From the NCBI GenBank assembly GCA_958296405.1, contig OY282519.1, positions 310,001 through 374,000 on the forward strand: DNA of 64,000 nucleotides, written 5' to 3'. The notes beneath the pieces were generated by a model. That model did no database searches and had not been told where the DNA came from. It worked only from the letters and a program-made list of their open reading frames with translations. The position numbers and the translations under genes were made by a program. The stretch is from an uncultured Pseudomonadales bacterium (GTDB taxonomy: Bacteria; Pseudomonadota; Gammaproteobacteria; Pseudomonadales; Azotimanducaceae). Shown piece by piece: positions 55,149 to 62,562 of this stretch. Each line of letters begins with the position of its first letter. The first letter of the stretch is position 1.

Positions 55149-56227
55149 CGGATCTTCAGCGTGGAGAGGCCCACGATCACAAGGATCAGGGTGACGATCC
55201 AAAAGCGCACGATCACGCGCGGCTCGGGCCATCCCTTCAACTCGAAGTGATGGTGAATCGGCGCCATGCGGAAGACGCGCTTGCCGGTGAGCTTGAACGA
55301 CACCACCTGCACGACCACCGACACCGTCTCGATGACGAACAGCCCGCCCATGATGAGCAGGACGATCTCGTGGCGCACGATGGCCGCGACGAGGCCCAGC
55401 GCAGCGCCGAGGGCCAGCGCGCCCACATCACCCATGATGACTTGCGCCGGGTAGGCGTTGAACCACAGAAAGCCAAGGCCGGCGCCGATCAGCGCGCCGC
55501 AGAACACGGATAGTTCCCCGGCGCCGGCGATGTAGGGGATCTGCAGGTAGGTGGCGAACTGCACATGGCCGGCAAGGTAGGCGATGAAGCCGAGCGCCGC
55601 GCTCACCATCACCGTTGGCAGAATGGCCAAGCCATCCAAGCCGTCAGTGAGGTTCACCGCATTGCTCATGCCGACGATCATGAAATAGGTGACGACCACG
55701 GAACCCACGCCAATAGGCACCGCGATGTCCTTGAAGAATGGCACGAAGAGGCTTGTCTCCGCGGGGGTGGCGGCGCTCTGGTAGAGGACGATGGCAGCCG
55801 CCAAGCCGGCGATGGACTGCAGCAGGTACTTCCAGCGCGCCGGCAGCCCCTTCGAGTTCTGTTGCGACACCTTCAGGTAGTCGTCGTACCAGCCGATGAG
55901 GCCGAACGCGAACGTCACTGCCAACGCGGTCCACACATAACGGTTGGCGAGGTCGCCCCACATCAACGTCGTGGCGAGCACCGTCAGCAGGATGAGCGCA
56001 CCCCCCATCGTGGGCGTGCCGGCCTTGGCGAGGTGCGTCTCCGGGCCATCTTCGCGCACCGCCTGGCCAATTTGATGCATGGACAAGCGGCGAATCATCA
56101 GCGGCCCGATGAGGAGCGCGATGCCAAGGGCCGTGAGCGCGCTCACCATGGTGCGGAACGTCAAGTACTGAAACACGCCGAACCCGCTGGCGAATCCCGC
56201 GAAGTAATCTGTGAGCCAAAGCAGCAT
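55145..56227 (-). CDS. mraY: Phospho-MurNAc-pentapeptide transferase MraY
   Basis: 360 residues, ten membrane helices. Makes lipid I. Conserved cytoplasmic loops: [37 protein letters not shown] (catalytic DD), [35 protein letters not shown] and [25 protein letters not shown]. Follows murE by 12 bp, where murF is usually found in between. Confidence 0.97.
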   Translation of the reverse strand: MLLWLTDYFAGFASGFGVFQYLTFRTMVSALTALGIALLIGPLMIRRLSMHQIGQAVREDGPETHLAKAGTPTMGGALILLTVLATTLMWGDLANRYVWTALAVTFAFGLIGWYDDYLKVSQQNSKGLPARWKYLLQSIAGLAAAIVLYQSAATPAETSLFVPFFKDIAVPIGVGSVVVTYFMIVGMSNAVNLTDGLDGLAILPTVMVSAALGFIAYLAGHVQFATYLQIPYIAGAGELSVFCGALIGAGLGFLWFNAYPAQVIMGDVGALALGAALGLVAAIVRHEIVLLIMGGLFVIETVSVVVQVVSFKLTGKRVFRMAPIHHHFELKGWPEPRVIVRFWIVTLILVIVGLSTLKIR

Positions 56228-56239
56228 CCGCGCCCCTCC

Positions 56240-57673
56240 TCAGCGCTCGCCGCGCAAGCCGAAGGCCGCTTGCACCGCGGCGCGGTCGCTGTGGGGCAGC
56301 CGTGCCTGCGCAACCTCTTGATGACGCTCGTGGCCCTTGCCGGCGATGAGCACGACGTCGCCGGCGCTGGCCGCGCCGATGGCGAGCCCGATCGCCGCTT
56401 CCCGGTCTGCCTCGCAGATGACGTCGGCGGGCTGCTCAAAGCCCGCCAAGATGTCCTTGATGATGGCGAGTGGCGGCTCGCCGCGCGGGTTGTCCGAGGT
56501 GACGAGCACTCGATCTGCGCCGCGTTCCGCGGCTGCGGCCATCAGCGCCCGCTTGCCCCGGTCCCGTTCGCCGCCGCAGCCGAAGACGCAGACGAGCTCG
56601 CCGCCGAAGTGGTGGCGGGTGGCGTCGAGGGCGGCGGCCAACGCCGCCGGCGTGTGGGCATAGTCGATGATGGCGACGGGGCCGGCGCCACCGGGCGGTT
56701 CGATGCGCTGCATCCGACCTGGCGGCGAACGCAGGCTCGCGAGCCGATCCACCACCGCTGGGAAGGGCTCGCCGGCCAGGCACGCCGCGGCCACCGCCGC
56801 CGCGGCGTTGGCGACGGAGAAGGGGCCGTAGAGCGGCAGCTGCAGCGCGGCATCGCCCCACGGCGAGCGCCAGCGCCCGGTAATGCCACGCGGCCCGTAT
56901 GCGATGTCCGACCATGAGATGTCCGCGTCGGCAGCGGCGCCGTAGCGCAGCGTCTCCACGGCAAGTTCCGCGGCCAAGGCCCGCCCCCAGGGATCGTCGA
57001 CATTGATGGCCGCGGCGCTGAGCGTTGGCATCTCGAAGAGCTTGCGCTTCGCCGCGGCATAGGCGGCCATGTCGCCGTGATAGTCCAGATGGTCGCGCGT
57101 CAGGTTCGAGAACACGGCGATGTCGATGCGCATGTCGGCAACGCGCCCTTGGTCCAGCGCGTGGGAACTCGCCTCCAGCGCGACATGGCGGCAGCCGCGC
57201 GCCGCCAAGCGCCGCAGGCGCCGCTGCAGCGTCACCGCGCTCGCCGTGGTGAGCGTGCTCGGACACAGATCCGGCGGCGTGCCCCAGCCCACCGTGCCGA
57301 TGCAGGCCGCATCCGGCAGCAACGCGGCGCAAAAATGCGTGATGGAGGTTTTGCCGTTGGTGCCGGTGACGCCGATGCAGGTCAATCCGGCGCTTGGGTC
57401 ATCAAAGAACCGTGCCGCCAGTTCCCCTTGGCGCACCCGCAAGTCCGCCATCACCACGTTCGGCACCGGCACCGGCACCCGCCGCTCCGAGCAGACCGCA
57501 ACGGCGCCGCGGCACACCGCTTCCGCCACATGGTCGTGGCCGTCGCTCACCGCGCCGGCGCAGGCGAGGAACAGGTCGCCCGGCGCCACGCGGCGCGAAT
57601 CGCTGGCGATGCCGGTCACGGGCACAGCGCCCCCCGCGCCGCAGACTTCCTGCAGCGTCTTCCCCGCCATCAA
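56240..57673 (-). CDS. murE: UDP-MurNAc-L-Ala-D-Glu--meso-DAP ligase MurE
   Basis: 477 residues. Adds meso-diaminopimelate. Features: GIASDSRRVAPGDLFLA, ATP loop GVTGTNGKTSITHFCAALL, ALEASSHALDQGRV, SNLTRDHLDYHGDMAAYAAAKRKLF, DYAHTPAALAAAL, and the DAP-specific SDNPRGEPP. Its start overlaps the ftsI stop. murF does not follow. Confidence 0.96.
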   Translation of the reverse strand: MMAGKTLQEVCGAGGAVPVTGIASDSRRVAPGDLFLACAGAVSDGHDHVAEAVCRGAVAVCSERRVPVPVPNVVMADLRVRQGELAARFFDDPSAGLTCIGVTGTNGKTSITHFCAALLPDAACIGTVGWGTPPDLCPSTLTTASAVTLQRRLRRLAARGCRHVALEASSHALDQGRVADMRIDIAVFSNLTRDHLDYHGDMAAYAAAKRKLFEMPTLSAAAINVDDPWGRALAAELAVETLRYGAAADADISWSDIAYGPRGITGRWRSPWGDAALQLPLYGPFSVANAAAAVAAACLAGEPFPAVVDRLASLRSPPGRMQRIEPPGGAGPVAIIDYAHTPAALAAALDATRHHFGGELVCVFGCGGERDRGKRALMAAAAERGADRVLVTSDNPRGEPPLAIIKDILAGFEQPADVICEADREAAIGLAIGAASAGDVVLIAGKGHERHQEVAQARLPHSDRAAVQAAFGLRGER

Positions 57674-59337
57674 GCCATCACCGCCGGCGCCGTGCCGGCT
57701 GGGTTGACGCCGAGGAGCCGCAACGCCCGCGCCACCACCCGCGAAAACACGGGCGCTGCCACGGAGCCGCCGCCGCGCAGCGCGCCGCGCGGCTCGTCCA
57801 CCACCACCACGACAACGATGCGCGGGTTCACTGCCGGCGCGAAGCCGGCGAACAGGGCGACGTGCAGGTTGTCATCGTATTCGCCGTTCGCGCCCACCTT
57901 GCGCGCCGTGCCAGTTTTGCCGGCGACGCGGTATCCAGCGACGCGGGCGGCCCGCGCCGTGCCCTGCGGCGTGACCACCTGCTCCATCATGCGCCACACC
58001 TCGCGCACATGGCGCTCCTCGAAGACGCGCTCATCCGGCAATTGATGGCCATCCAAAAACACTGTCACCGGCCGCCGCACGCCGCCGGCGGCCAGCGTCA
58101 AGTACGTCTGCGCGAGCTGCATGGGCGTCGCCGTCAGGCCATAGCCGAATGCCAGCGTGGCGCGCCCGATGCGCTTGTTGAGGTCCACCGGCGTGAACAC
58201 GCCTAACGTCTCGCCCGGCAGGCCGGTGCCCGGCGCGGCACCCAGCCCGGCGCGGCTCATGACGTCGAAGATGGCGTGCTGCGGCAGGTCCATCGCCACC
58301 TTGGTGACGCCAACCTGGCTCGACTTGGCGAGCACTTGGGTGAGGGTGAGGGCGCCGTAGTCGCGCGGGTCCTCAATGAGCTTGCGGCCCACGCTGGTGT
58401 AGCCCGGCGCAGTGTCGAGCACCGTGTCCGGCGTGTAGCGGCCGCTCTCAAGGGCAGCCAGCACCGACAGCGGCTTGACGGTGGAGCCGGGCTCGAACGT
58501 ATCCGTCACGGCGCGGTTGCGGGCGCCTGAGCCGCCGCGGTCCACCGGGTTGTTGGGGTTGTAGGAAGGCTGGTTCGCCATCGCCAGCACTTGGCCCGTC
58601 GCCACATCCAGCATCACCAGCGACGCGGCCCGGGCACCGTGGCGGAGCACTGCGGACTTGAGTTCTTGGTGCGCAAAGAACTGCAGGCGCAAATCCAAGC
58701 TCAGGCGCACGTCTTGGCCGAACTGCGGCGCCTTCAGGTAGGCGAGGTCGCGGATGGTGACGCCGCGGCCGTCGCGCAACACGCGCTTCTTGCCCGGCTC
58801 GCCTTTCAGGTAGTCGTCAAGGATGAGCTCCACCCCTTCCTGCCCAGCGTCGTCGATGTTGGTGATGCCCACCACATGCGCCGTGGTGTCGGCGGCCGGG
58901 TAGAAACGGCGGTACTCCCGGTCGAAGCTCACGCCGGCCACGTCGAGCGCCCGCACGCGCGCCACCGCCGCTGGGTCTGCATGCCGCTTGAGGTAGGCGA
59001 AGCGCCTGTTCCGGCTGCGTTCGAGCACACTTTCGAGCCGCGCCGCCGGCACTTGCAGCGCCGCCGCCAGCTTTGGCACTGCCGCTGCGGGGATCGGCGT
59101 CTTGACTGGATCTGCCCAGACGTAGAATGCCGGCGTGCTCACCGCCAGCGGTTCACCGTGGCGGTCGAAGATGATGCCCCGATGCACGGGGATGGAGACG
59201 GTGCGCACCGAGCGCTTGTCTCCTTGGTCCGCGAGGAAATCACGCTCCGTGGTGCCGAGGTGGGCGATGCGTCCAAGCAGCGCGATCACCGCCGCGATGA
59301 ACAGGCTGACCAACAAGTGGTGACGCCAAACCTTCAT
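57670..59337 (-). CDS. ftsI: Septal peptidoglycan transpeptidase FtsI (PBP3)
   Basis: 555 residues from ATG 59337. Cross-links septal peptidoglycan. An N-terminal membrane helix (HHLLVSLFIAAVIALLGRIAHLG) precedes a pedestal with HRGIIFDRHGEPLAVSTPAFYVWADP. The transpeptidase domain has the SxxK nucleophile in EPGSTVKPLSVLAALESG (about residue 285) and AGKTGTARK near 472. The SxN motif reads AKSSQVGVTK (about residue 338), with Gln where FtsI normally has Asn. Everything else is normal. Starts 2 bp before the ftsL stop. Confidence 0.95.
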   Translation of the reverse strand: MKVWRHHLLVSLFIAAVIALLGRIAHLGTTERDFLADQGDKRSVRTVSIPVHRGIIFDRHGEPLAVSTPAFYVWADPVKTPIPAAAVPKLAAALQVPAARLESVLERSRNRRFAYLKRHADPAAVARVRALDVAGVSFDREYRRFYPAADTTAHVVGITNIDDAGQEGVELILDDYLKGEPGKKRVLRDGRGVTIRDLAYLKAPQFGQDVRLSLDLRLQFFAHQELKSAVLRHGARAASLVMLDVATGQVLAMANQPSYNPNNPVDRGGSGARNRAVTDTFEPGSTVKPLSVLAALESGRYTPDTVLDTAPGYTSVGRKLIEDPRDYGALTLTQVLAKSSQVGVTKVAMDLPQHAIFDVMSRAGLGAAPGTGLPGETLGVFTPVDLNKRIGRATLAFGYGLTATPMQLAQTYLTLAAGGVRRPVTVFLDGHQLPDERVFEERHVREVWRMMEQVVTPQGTARAARVAGYRVAGKTGTARKVGANGEYDDNLHVALFAGFAPAVNPRIVVVVVVDEPRGALRGGGSVAAPVFSRVVARALRLLGVNPAGTAPAVMA

Positions 59338-59338
59338 G

Positions 59339-59614
59339 CTATTGCCGAGGACGGCGAACCGCCGTGAACTCTTCCGGGAAGCGCATGGCCAGCGCGTTGG
59401 CCGCCGTATCGCCCACATTGCGGTAGCTAGACAGCATGCCGCGCTCCAACAGCAGGCGACTGTATTCCGCCAGCAGCGCGTCGCGCCGCTCCTGCGCGGA
59501 CGACAACGCGCCGAATGCCTGGCGCATGTGTTGCGCTTGCGTGGCCACTTGCACCCCGGACGCCGCCGCCACGATGCCCACGCACAGCACCGCGGCCCAG
59601 CGCTTCGGCGACAT
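59339..59614 (-). CDS. ftsL: Cell-division protein FtsL
   Basis: 91 residues from ATG 59614; a GTG at 59629, overlapping the rsmH stop (GTGA), would add five residues. Short bitopic divisome protein: membrane helix RWAAVLCVGIVAAASGVQVA, then a leucine-zipper-like HMRQAFGALSSAQERRDALLAEYSRLLLERGMLSSY and LAMRFPEEF at the end. Identified by size, topology and position between rsmH and ftsI, since sequence conservation is low in this family. Confidence 0.88.
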   Translation of the reverse strand: MSPKRWAAVLCVGIVAAASGVQVATQAQHMRQAFGALSSAQERRDALLAEYSRLLLERGMLSSYRNVGDTAANALAMRFPEEFTAVRRPRQ

Positions 59615-59625
59615 CGGTTCGCCCG

Positions 59626-60537
59626 TCACGCGCACTTCTCCACCACCTGCAGCATGGCGCTGCGGGCGCGTGGATTGCGGCCCACTTCCGCATCCGTCGG
59701 GCGCGCGCCGCGCACCACCAGCCGCGCCCGACGCGGCGGCTCGCCCCGCATCGGCGCCCGACGCGCCACCGCGGCGCCTTCCCGCCACGCCCGGAAGCGG
59801 CGACGCACGATGCGATGCTCAAGGCTGTGGAAGGTGATGACGGCGAGGCGGCCGCCGATGCCGAGCGCCGTGAAGGCCGCGTCCAACCCCGCGTCCAGTT
59901 CGCCGAGTTCGTCGTTCACGACGATGCGCACCGCCTGGAACACCCGCGTGGCCACATGGCGGCGCGCGTCGCGGTCCTGCGTCGACGCCGACGCGACCGC
60001 GGCCGCCAAATCCGCCGTGCGTTCGAGCGGCCGGCGCGCCACGACGGCGCGGGCGATGCGGGTGGCGTCTCGTTCGCCGCCAAGTTGTCGGAACGCGCGA
60101 GCGAGTTCGACGGCGTCCGCCGCATTGAGCCATTGCGCCGCCGTCATGCCAGCGCCGCGGTCCATGCGCATGTCGAGCGGGCCATCGTGCAAGAAACTGA
60201 AGCCGCGGTCCGCCTCTTCCAACTGCGGCGAGGACACGCCAACATCCATGAGTGCGCCGGCGAGCGGCGCCAAGCCATGTCGTTCCACCACCTCGGCAAG
60301 GCGGGAAAAGCAGGCCTGCTCCGCCTCGAGGCGTGGCTCCGCCCGCGCCAAGCGCACGGCGTCGGCGATGGCTTGCGCGTCGCGGTCCAGCGCCAAGAGC
60401 CGCGCTTTGGCGCCCAAGCGCGCCAACAGCGGGCGCCCGTGTCCGCCGCGGCCCCATGTCGCATCGACGTAGTTGCCGCCATCCGCCGTCACGATGGCGA
60501 CCAGCGTCTCCTCGAGCAGCACAGGCGCGTGGCGCAT
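59626..60537 (-). CDS. rsmH: 16S rRNA m4C1402 methyltransferase RsmH (MraW)
   Basis: 303 residues. Methylates the N4 of C1402 of 16S rRNA. It begins MRHAPVLLEETLVAI and shows YVDATWGRGGHGRPLLARLG (SAM loop), ALMDVGVSSPQLEEADRGFSFLHDGPLDMRMD, RIARAVVARRPLERTADLAAA and ITFHSLEHRIVRRRFR. Normal length. Follows mraZ by 9 bp. Confidence 0.96.
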   Translation of the reverse strand: MRHAPVLLEETLVAIVTADGGNYVDATWGRGGHGRPLLARLGAKARLLALDRDAQAIADAVRLARAEPRLEAEQACFSRLAEVVERHGLAPLAGALMDVGVSSPQLEEADRGFSFLHDGPLDMRMDRGAGMTAAQWLNAADAVELARAFRQLGGERDATRIARAVVARRPLERTADLAAAVASASTQDRDARRHVATRVFQAVRIVVNDELGELDAGLDAAFTALGIGGRLAVITFHSLEHRIVRRRFRAWREGAAVARRAPMRGEPPRRARLVVRGARPTDAEVGRNPRARSAMLQVVEKCA

Positions 60538-60546
60538 CCAACCCCC

Positions 60547-61002
60547 CTAATAAGAGATCTCGAACCCCAAGGCTCTGGTTTCCGAGGCGAGGTCTTGTCC
60601 TTGCCACTCGCCGCGGTCGTCTTGGAACTCTGCCTCGCTCCACACCTCGATCTTGTTGTCATCGCCGAGGAGGACCAGCTTCTTCTTGAGCCCCGCGTGT
60701 TCGCGGAGCATCGCTGGCAGGAGCAGCCGGCCGTTGGCATCGAGTTGGCCATCCGCAGCGTGGCCGATGAGCGCGCGGCGCAGGCGGCGCATCGCCGCGG
60801 GCAGGTTGGAGACTTTCGCGAGTTGCGCCTGCACCGTGTCCCATTCCGGCAACGGGTACACCAAGAGGCAGGGGTCGCCGCCCGGATGTATCGTCGTGAC
60901 GACGCGGCCGTCAGCGCGGCTTTGCAGGGTTTGACGGCAGCTTGTCGGCAAGGCCATGCGGCCTTTCGCATCCAAGCTGACGCTGTTGATGCCGCGGAAC
61001 AT
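60547..61002 (-). CDS. mraZ: Transcriptional regulator MraZ
   Basis: 151 residues. Two AbrB-like SpoVT domains (FRGINSVSLDAKGRMALPTSCRQTL, and HAADGQLDANGRLLLPAMLREHAGLKKKLVLLGDDNKIEVW). MraZ binds TGGGN direct repeats upstream of its own gene and represses the division cluster. Such repeats and a consensus promoter lie just upstream here. Confidence 0.95.
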   Translation of the reverse strand: MFRGINSVSLDAKGRMALPTSCRQTLQSRADGRVVTTIHPGGDPCLLVYPLPEWDTVQAQLAKVSNLPAAMRRLRRALIGHAADGQLDANGRLLLPAMLREHAGLKKKLVLLGDDNKIEVWSEAEFQDDRGEWQGQDLASETRALGFEISY

Positions 61003-61045
61003 GGCGCAGAAGGGGCCGTGAAGGAAGGCGCGATTGAACTATCTC

Positions 61046-61081
61046 GCCCACTTTCCTGCCCGACTTACCCACAATTACCCA
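61046..61081 (-). promoter_or_regulatory. MraZ-type operator boxes
   Basis: On the minus strand TGGGT (61077-61081) and TGGGT (61067-61071) are separated by 5 nt as in known MraZ sites. A further TGGGC lies at 61046-61050 and a degraded box between. They lie between the promoter and mraZ. Confidence 0.6.
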
Positions 61082-61092
61082 CCGGACGAGCA

Positions 61093-61120
61093 ACTATAGA
61101 GGCTGAAAAAGGGATGTCAA
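61093..61120 (-). promoter_or_regulatory. Promoter of the division/cell-wall cluster
   Basis: Minus strand -35 TTGACA (61115-61120, consensus) and -10 TATAGT (61093-61098) with a 16-bp spacer, about 90 bp upstream of mraZ. Confidence 0.8.
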
Positions 61121-61289
61121 CGGCTTTTTCGCCGGCCTTTTCCCGGCAGAAGGCTGGCGCGCACGAAGGGTGATGGCGGGCACTAGGCCGAAGGCGGCAG
61201 GTCCACGGCTCCTCAACAGCGCTTGCCCGCAAGGGAGCGTGGACGACCCCGGCGCCGATGCTCAAGCCACCGTCGACGCATGGCGCTGA

Positions 61290-61649
61290 GCGCGAGCCGG
61301 CCGATAAGCCGGGTTCTGTCGAGGGCAATCATTCATCTTCGATGCCCGTCACCGGACACCTCTAGCGGCCTACCCGAGCCCAGCGCGGACCACGCTCAAG
61401 GGCTCCTATTTGGCCTTGCTCCGGGCGGGGTTTGCCTAGCCGCCGACGTTGCCGCCGAACGCGGTGCGCTCTTACCGCACCGTTTCACCCTTGCCGCCGG
61501 CGCCGCTCGCGCAGCAGCCGGTGGCGGTCTGCTCTCTGTTGCACTTTCCGTGGGCTCGCGCCCCCCAGGCGTTACCTGGCGCCCTGTCCTGTGGAGCCCG
61601 GACTTTCCTCCACGCCGCATGGCGCAGCGATTGCCTAGCCGGCTCGCTT
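61290..61649 (-). ncRNA. rnpB: RNase P RNA (type A)
   Basis: About 360 nt. Recognisable conserved blocks from 5' to 3': GGAGGAAAGTCCGGGCTCC, CAGGGCGCCAGGTAACGCCTGG, AGTGCAACAGAGAGCA, GGGTGAAACGGTGCGGTAAG, GAGCAAGGCCAAATAG, and ATGAATGATTGCCC then GACAGAACCCGGCTTATCGG. The two ends pair (GCGAGCCGGC with GCCGGCTCGC) as helix P1, which set the boundaries. It is the catalytic subunit of tRNA 5' maturation. Lies between rsmI and the cluster promoter, an order common in Gammaproteobacteria. Confidence 0.97.
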
Positions 61650-61659
61650 GGCCACCATA

Positions 61660-62562
61660 TCACGTCGCGTTCTTATCGGGCCGAGCGTCTGGCCGGCGGA
61701 GCGTCGCCTGCTGATAGAGCGTGGCCCTGGAGGCGCCAGTGAGTTTGCTGGCGAGGCGCGCCGCTTGCGCCGGCGCCAACTCCTCCAGCAAGGCGTCCAA
61801 CACACCCTCGGCCTCCGCAAGCGGCGGCGCCGCGGCGCCGGCCAGAATGCAGACGTACTCGCCGCGCGGCGCGCCAAGCCCGGCAGCGACAGCGGCCACC
61901 GATCCATGCAGGATCGTCTCAAACACCTTGGTGAGTTCACGCGCCACGGTGATCGGACGCTCGGCGGCGCCAAGGTCAACCAAGTCTGCGAAGGTCGCTT
62001 CGATGCGATGCGGCGCCTCAAAGAAGACAACCGCTTCCGGACGCCGCAAGCGGTGCGCGAGGGCGGCGCGGCGAGCCGTTTGACGCGCCGGCAAGAAGCC
62101 CTCGAAGACAAACCTGCCGCCGGCCACCGGCGAAGCCGACAATGCGGCCGTCAATGCGCTCGGCCCTGGGATGGGGACGATCGGAACGCCGTCCTGCGCG
62201 GCTTGGCGCACCAGCTCAAAGCCTGGGTCCGACACCAGCGGCGTGCCCGCATCAGACACCAAGGCGACATCCCGCCCGGCCACCAACCGCCGCAACGCCA
62301 AGCGGCTCGCCGCGGCCTCATTGCGCTCATGCAGGGGAATGAGTTCGCTGGGTTCGGCGCCGATGTGGCGCAAAAGAATCCGGCAGCGTCTGGTATCTTC
62401 GCAGGTCAGCGTAGGCGTGGCTTTGAGGATGCGCACGGCACGCGCCGTGATGTCCTCCAAGTTGCCGATCGGTGTTGCGACAACGTACAAGCACCCAGTG
62501 TCCAAATTGGCTTCCCTTGTTTGCCTGAAGGCCGTGGCGAGTTGCCTCGGCGCTGGCGTCAT
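61660..62562 (-). CDS. rsmI: 16S rRNA ribose 2'-O-methyltransferase RsmI
   Basis: 300 residues from ATG 62562. Methylates the ribose of C1402, pairing functionally with RsmH. Tetrapyrrole-methylase fold: LYVVATPIGNLEDITARAVRIL, CEDTRRCRILLRHIG, ALVSDAGTPLVSDPGFELV, VPIPGPSALTAALSASPVAGGRFVFEGFLP, VFFEAPHRIEATFADL and ITVARELTKVFE. The N-terminal 24 residues before LYVV exceed the usual length and overlap the divergent lipoprotein frame, so the true start may be closer to 62510. Confidence 0.94.
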   Translation of the reverse strand: MTPAPRQLATAFRQTREANLDTGCLYVVATPIGNLEDITARAVRILKATPTLTCEDTRRCRILLRHIGAEPSELIPLHERNEAAASRLALRRLVAGRDVALVSDAGTPLVSDPGFELVRQAAQDGVPIVPIPGPSALTAALSASPVAGGRFVFEGFLPARQTARRAALAHRLRRPEAVVFFEAPHRIEATFADLVDLGAAERPITVARELTKVFETILHGSVAAVAAGLGAPRGEYVCILAGAAAPPLAEAEGVLDALLEELAPAQAARLASKLTGASRATLYQQATLRRPDARPDKNAT

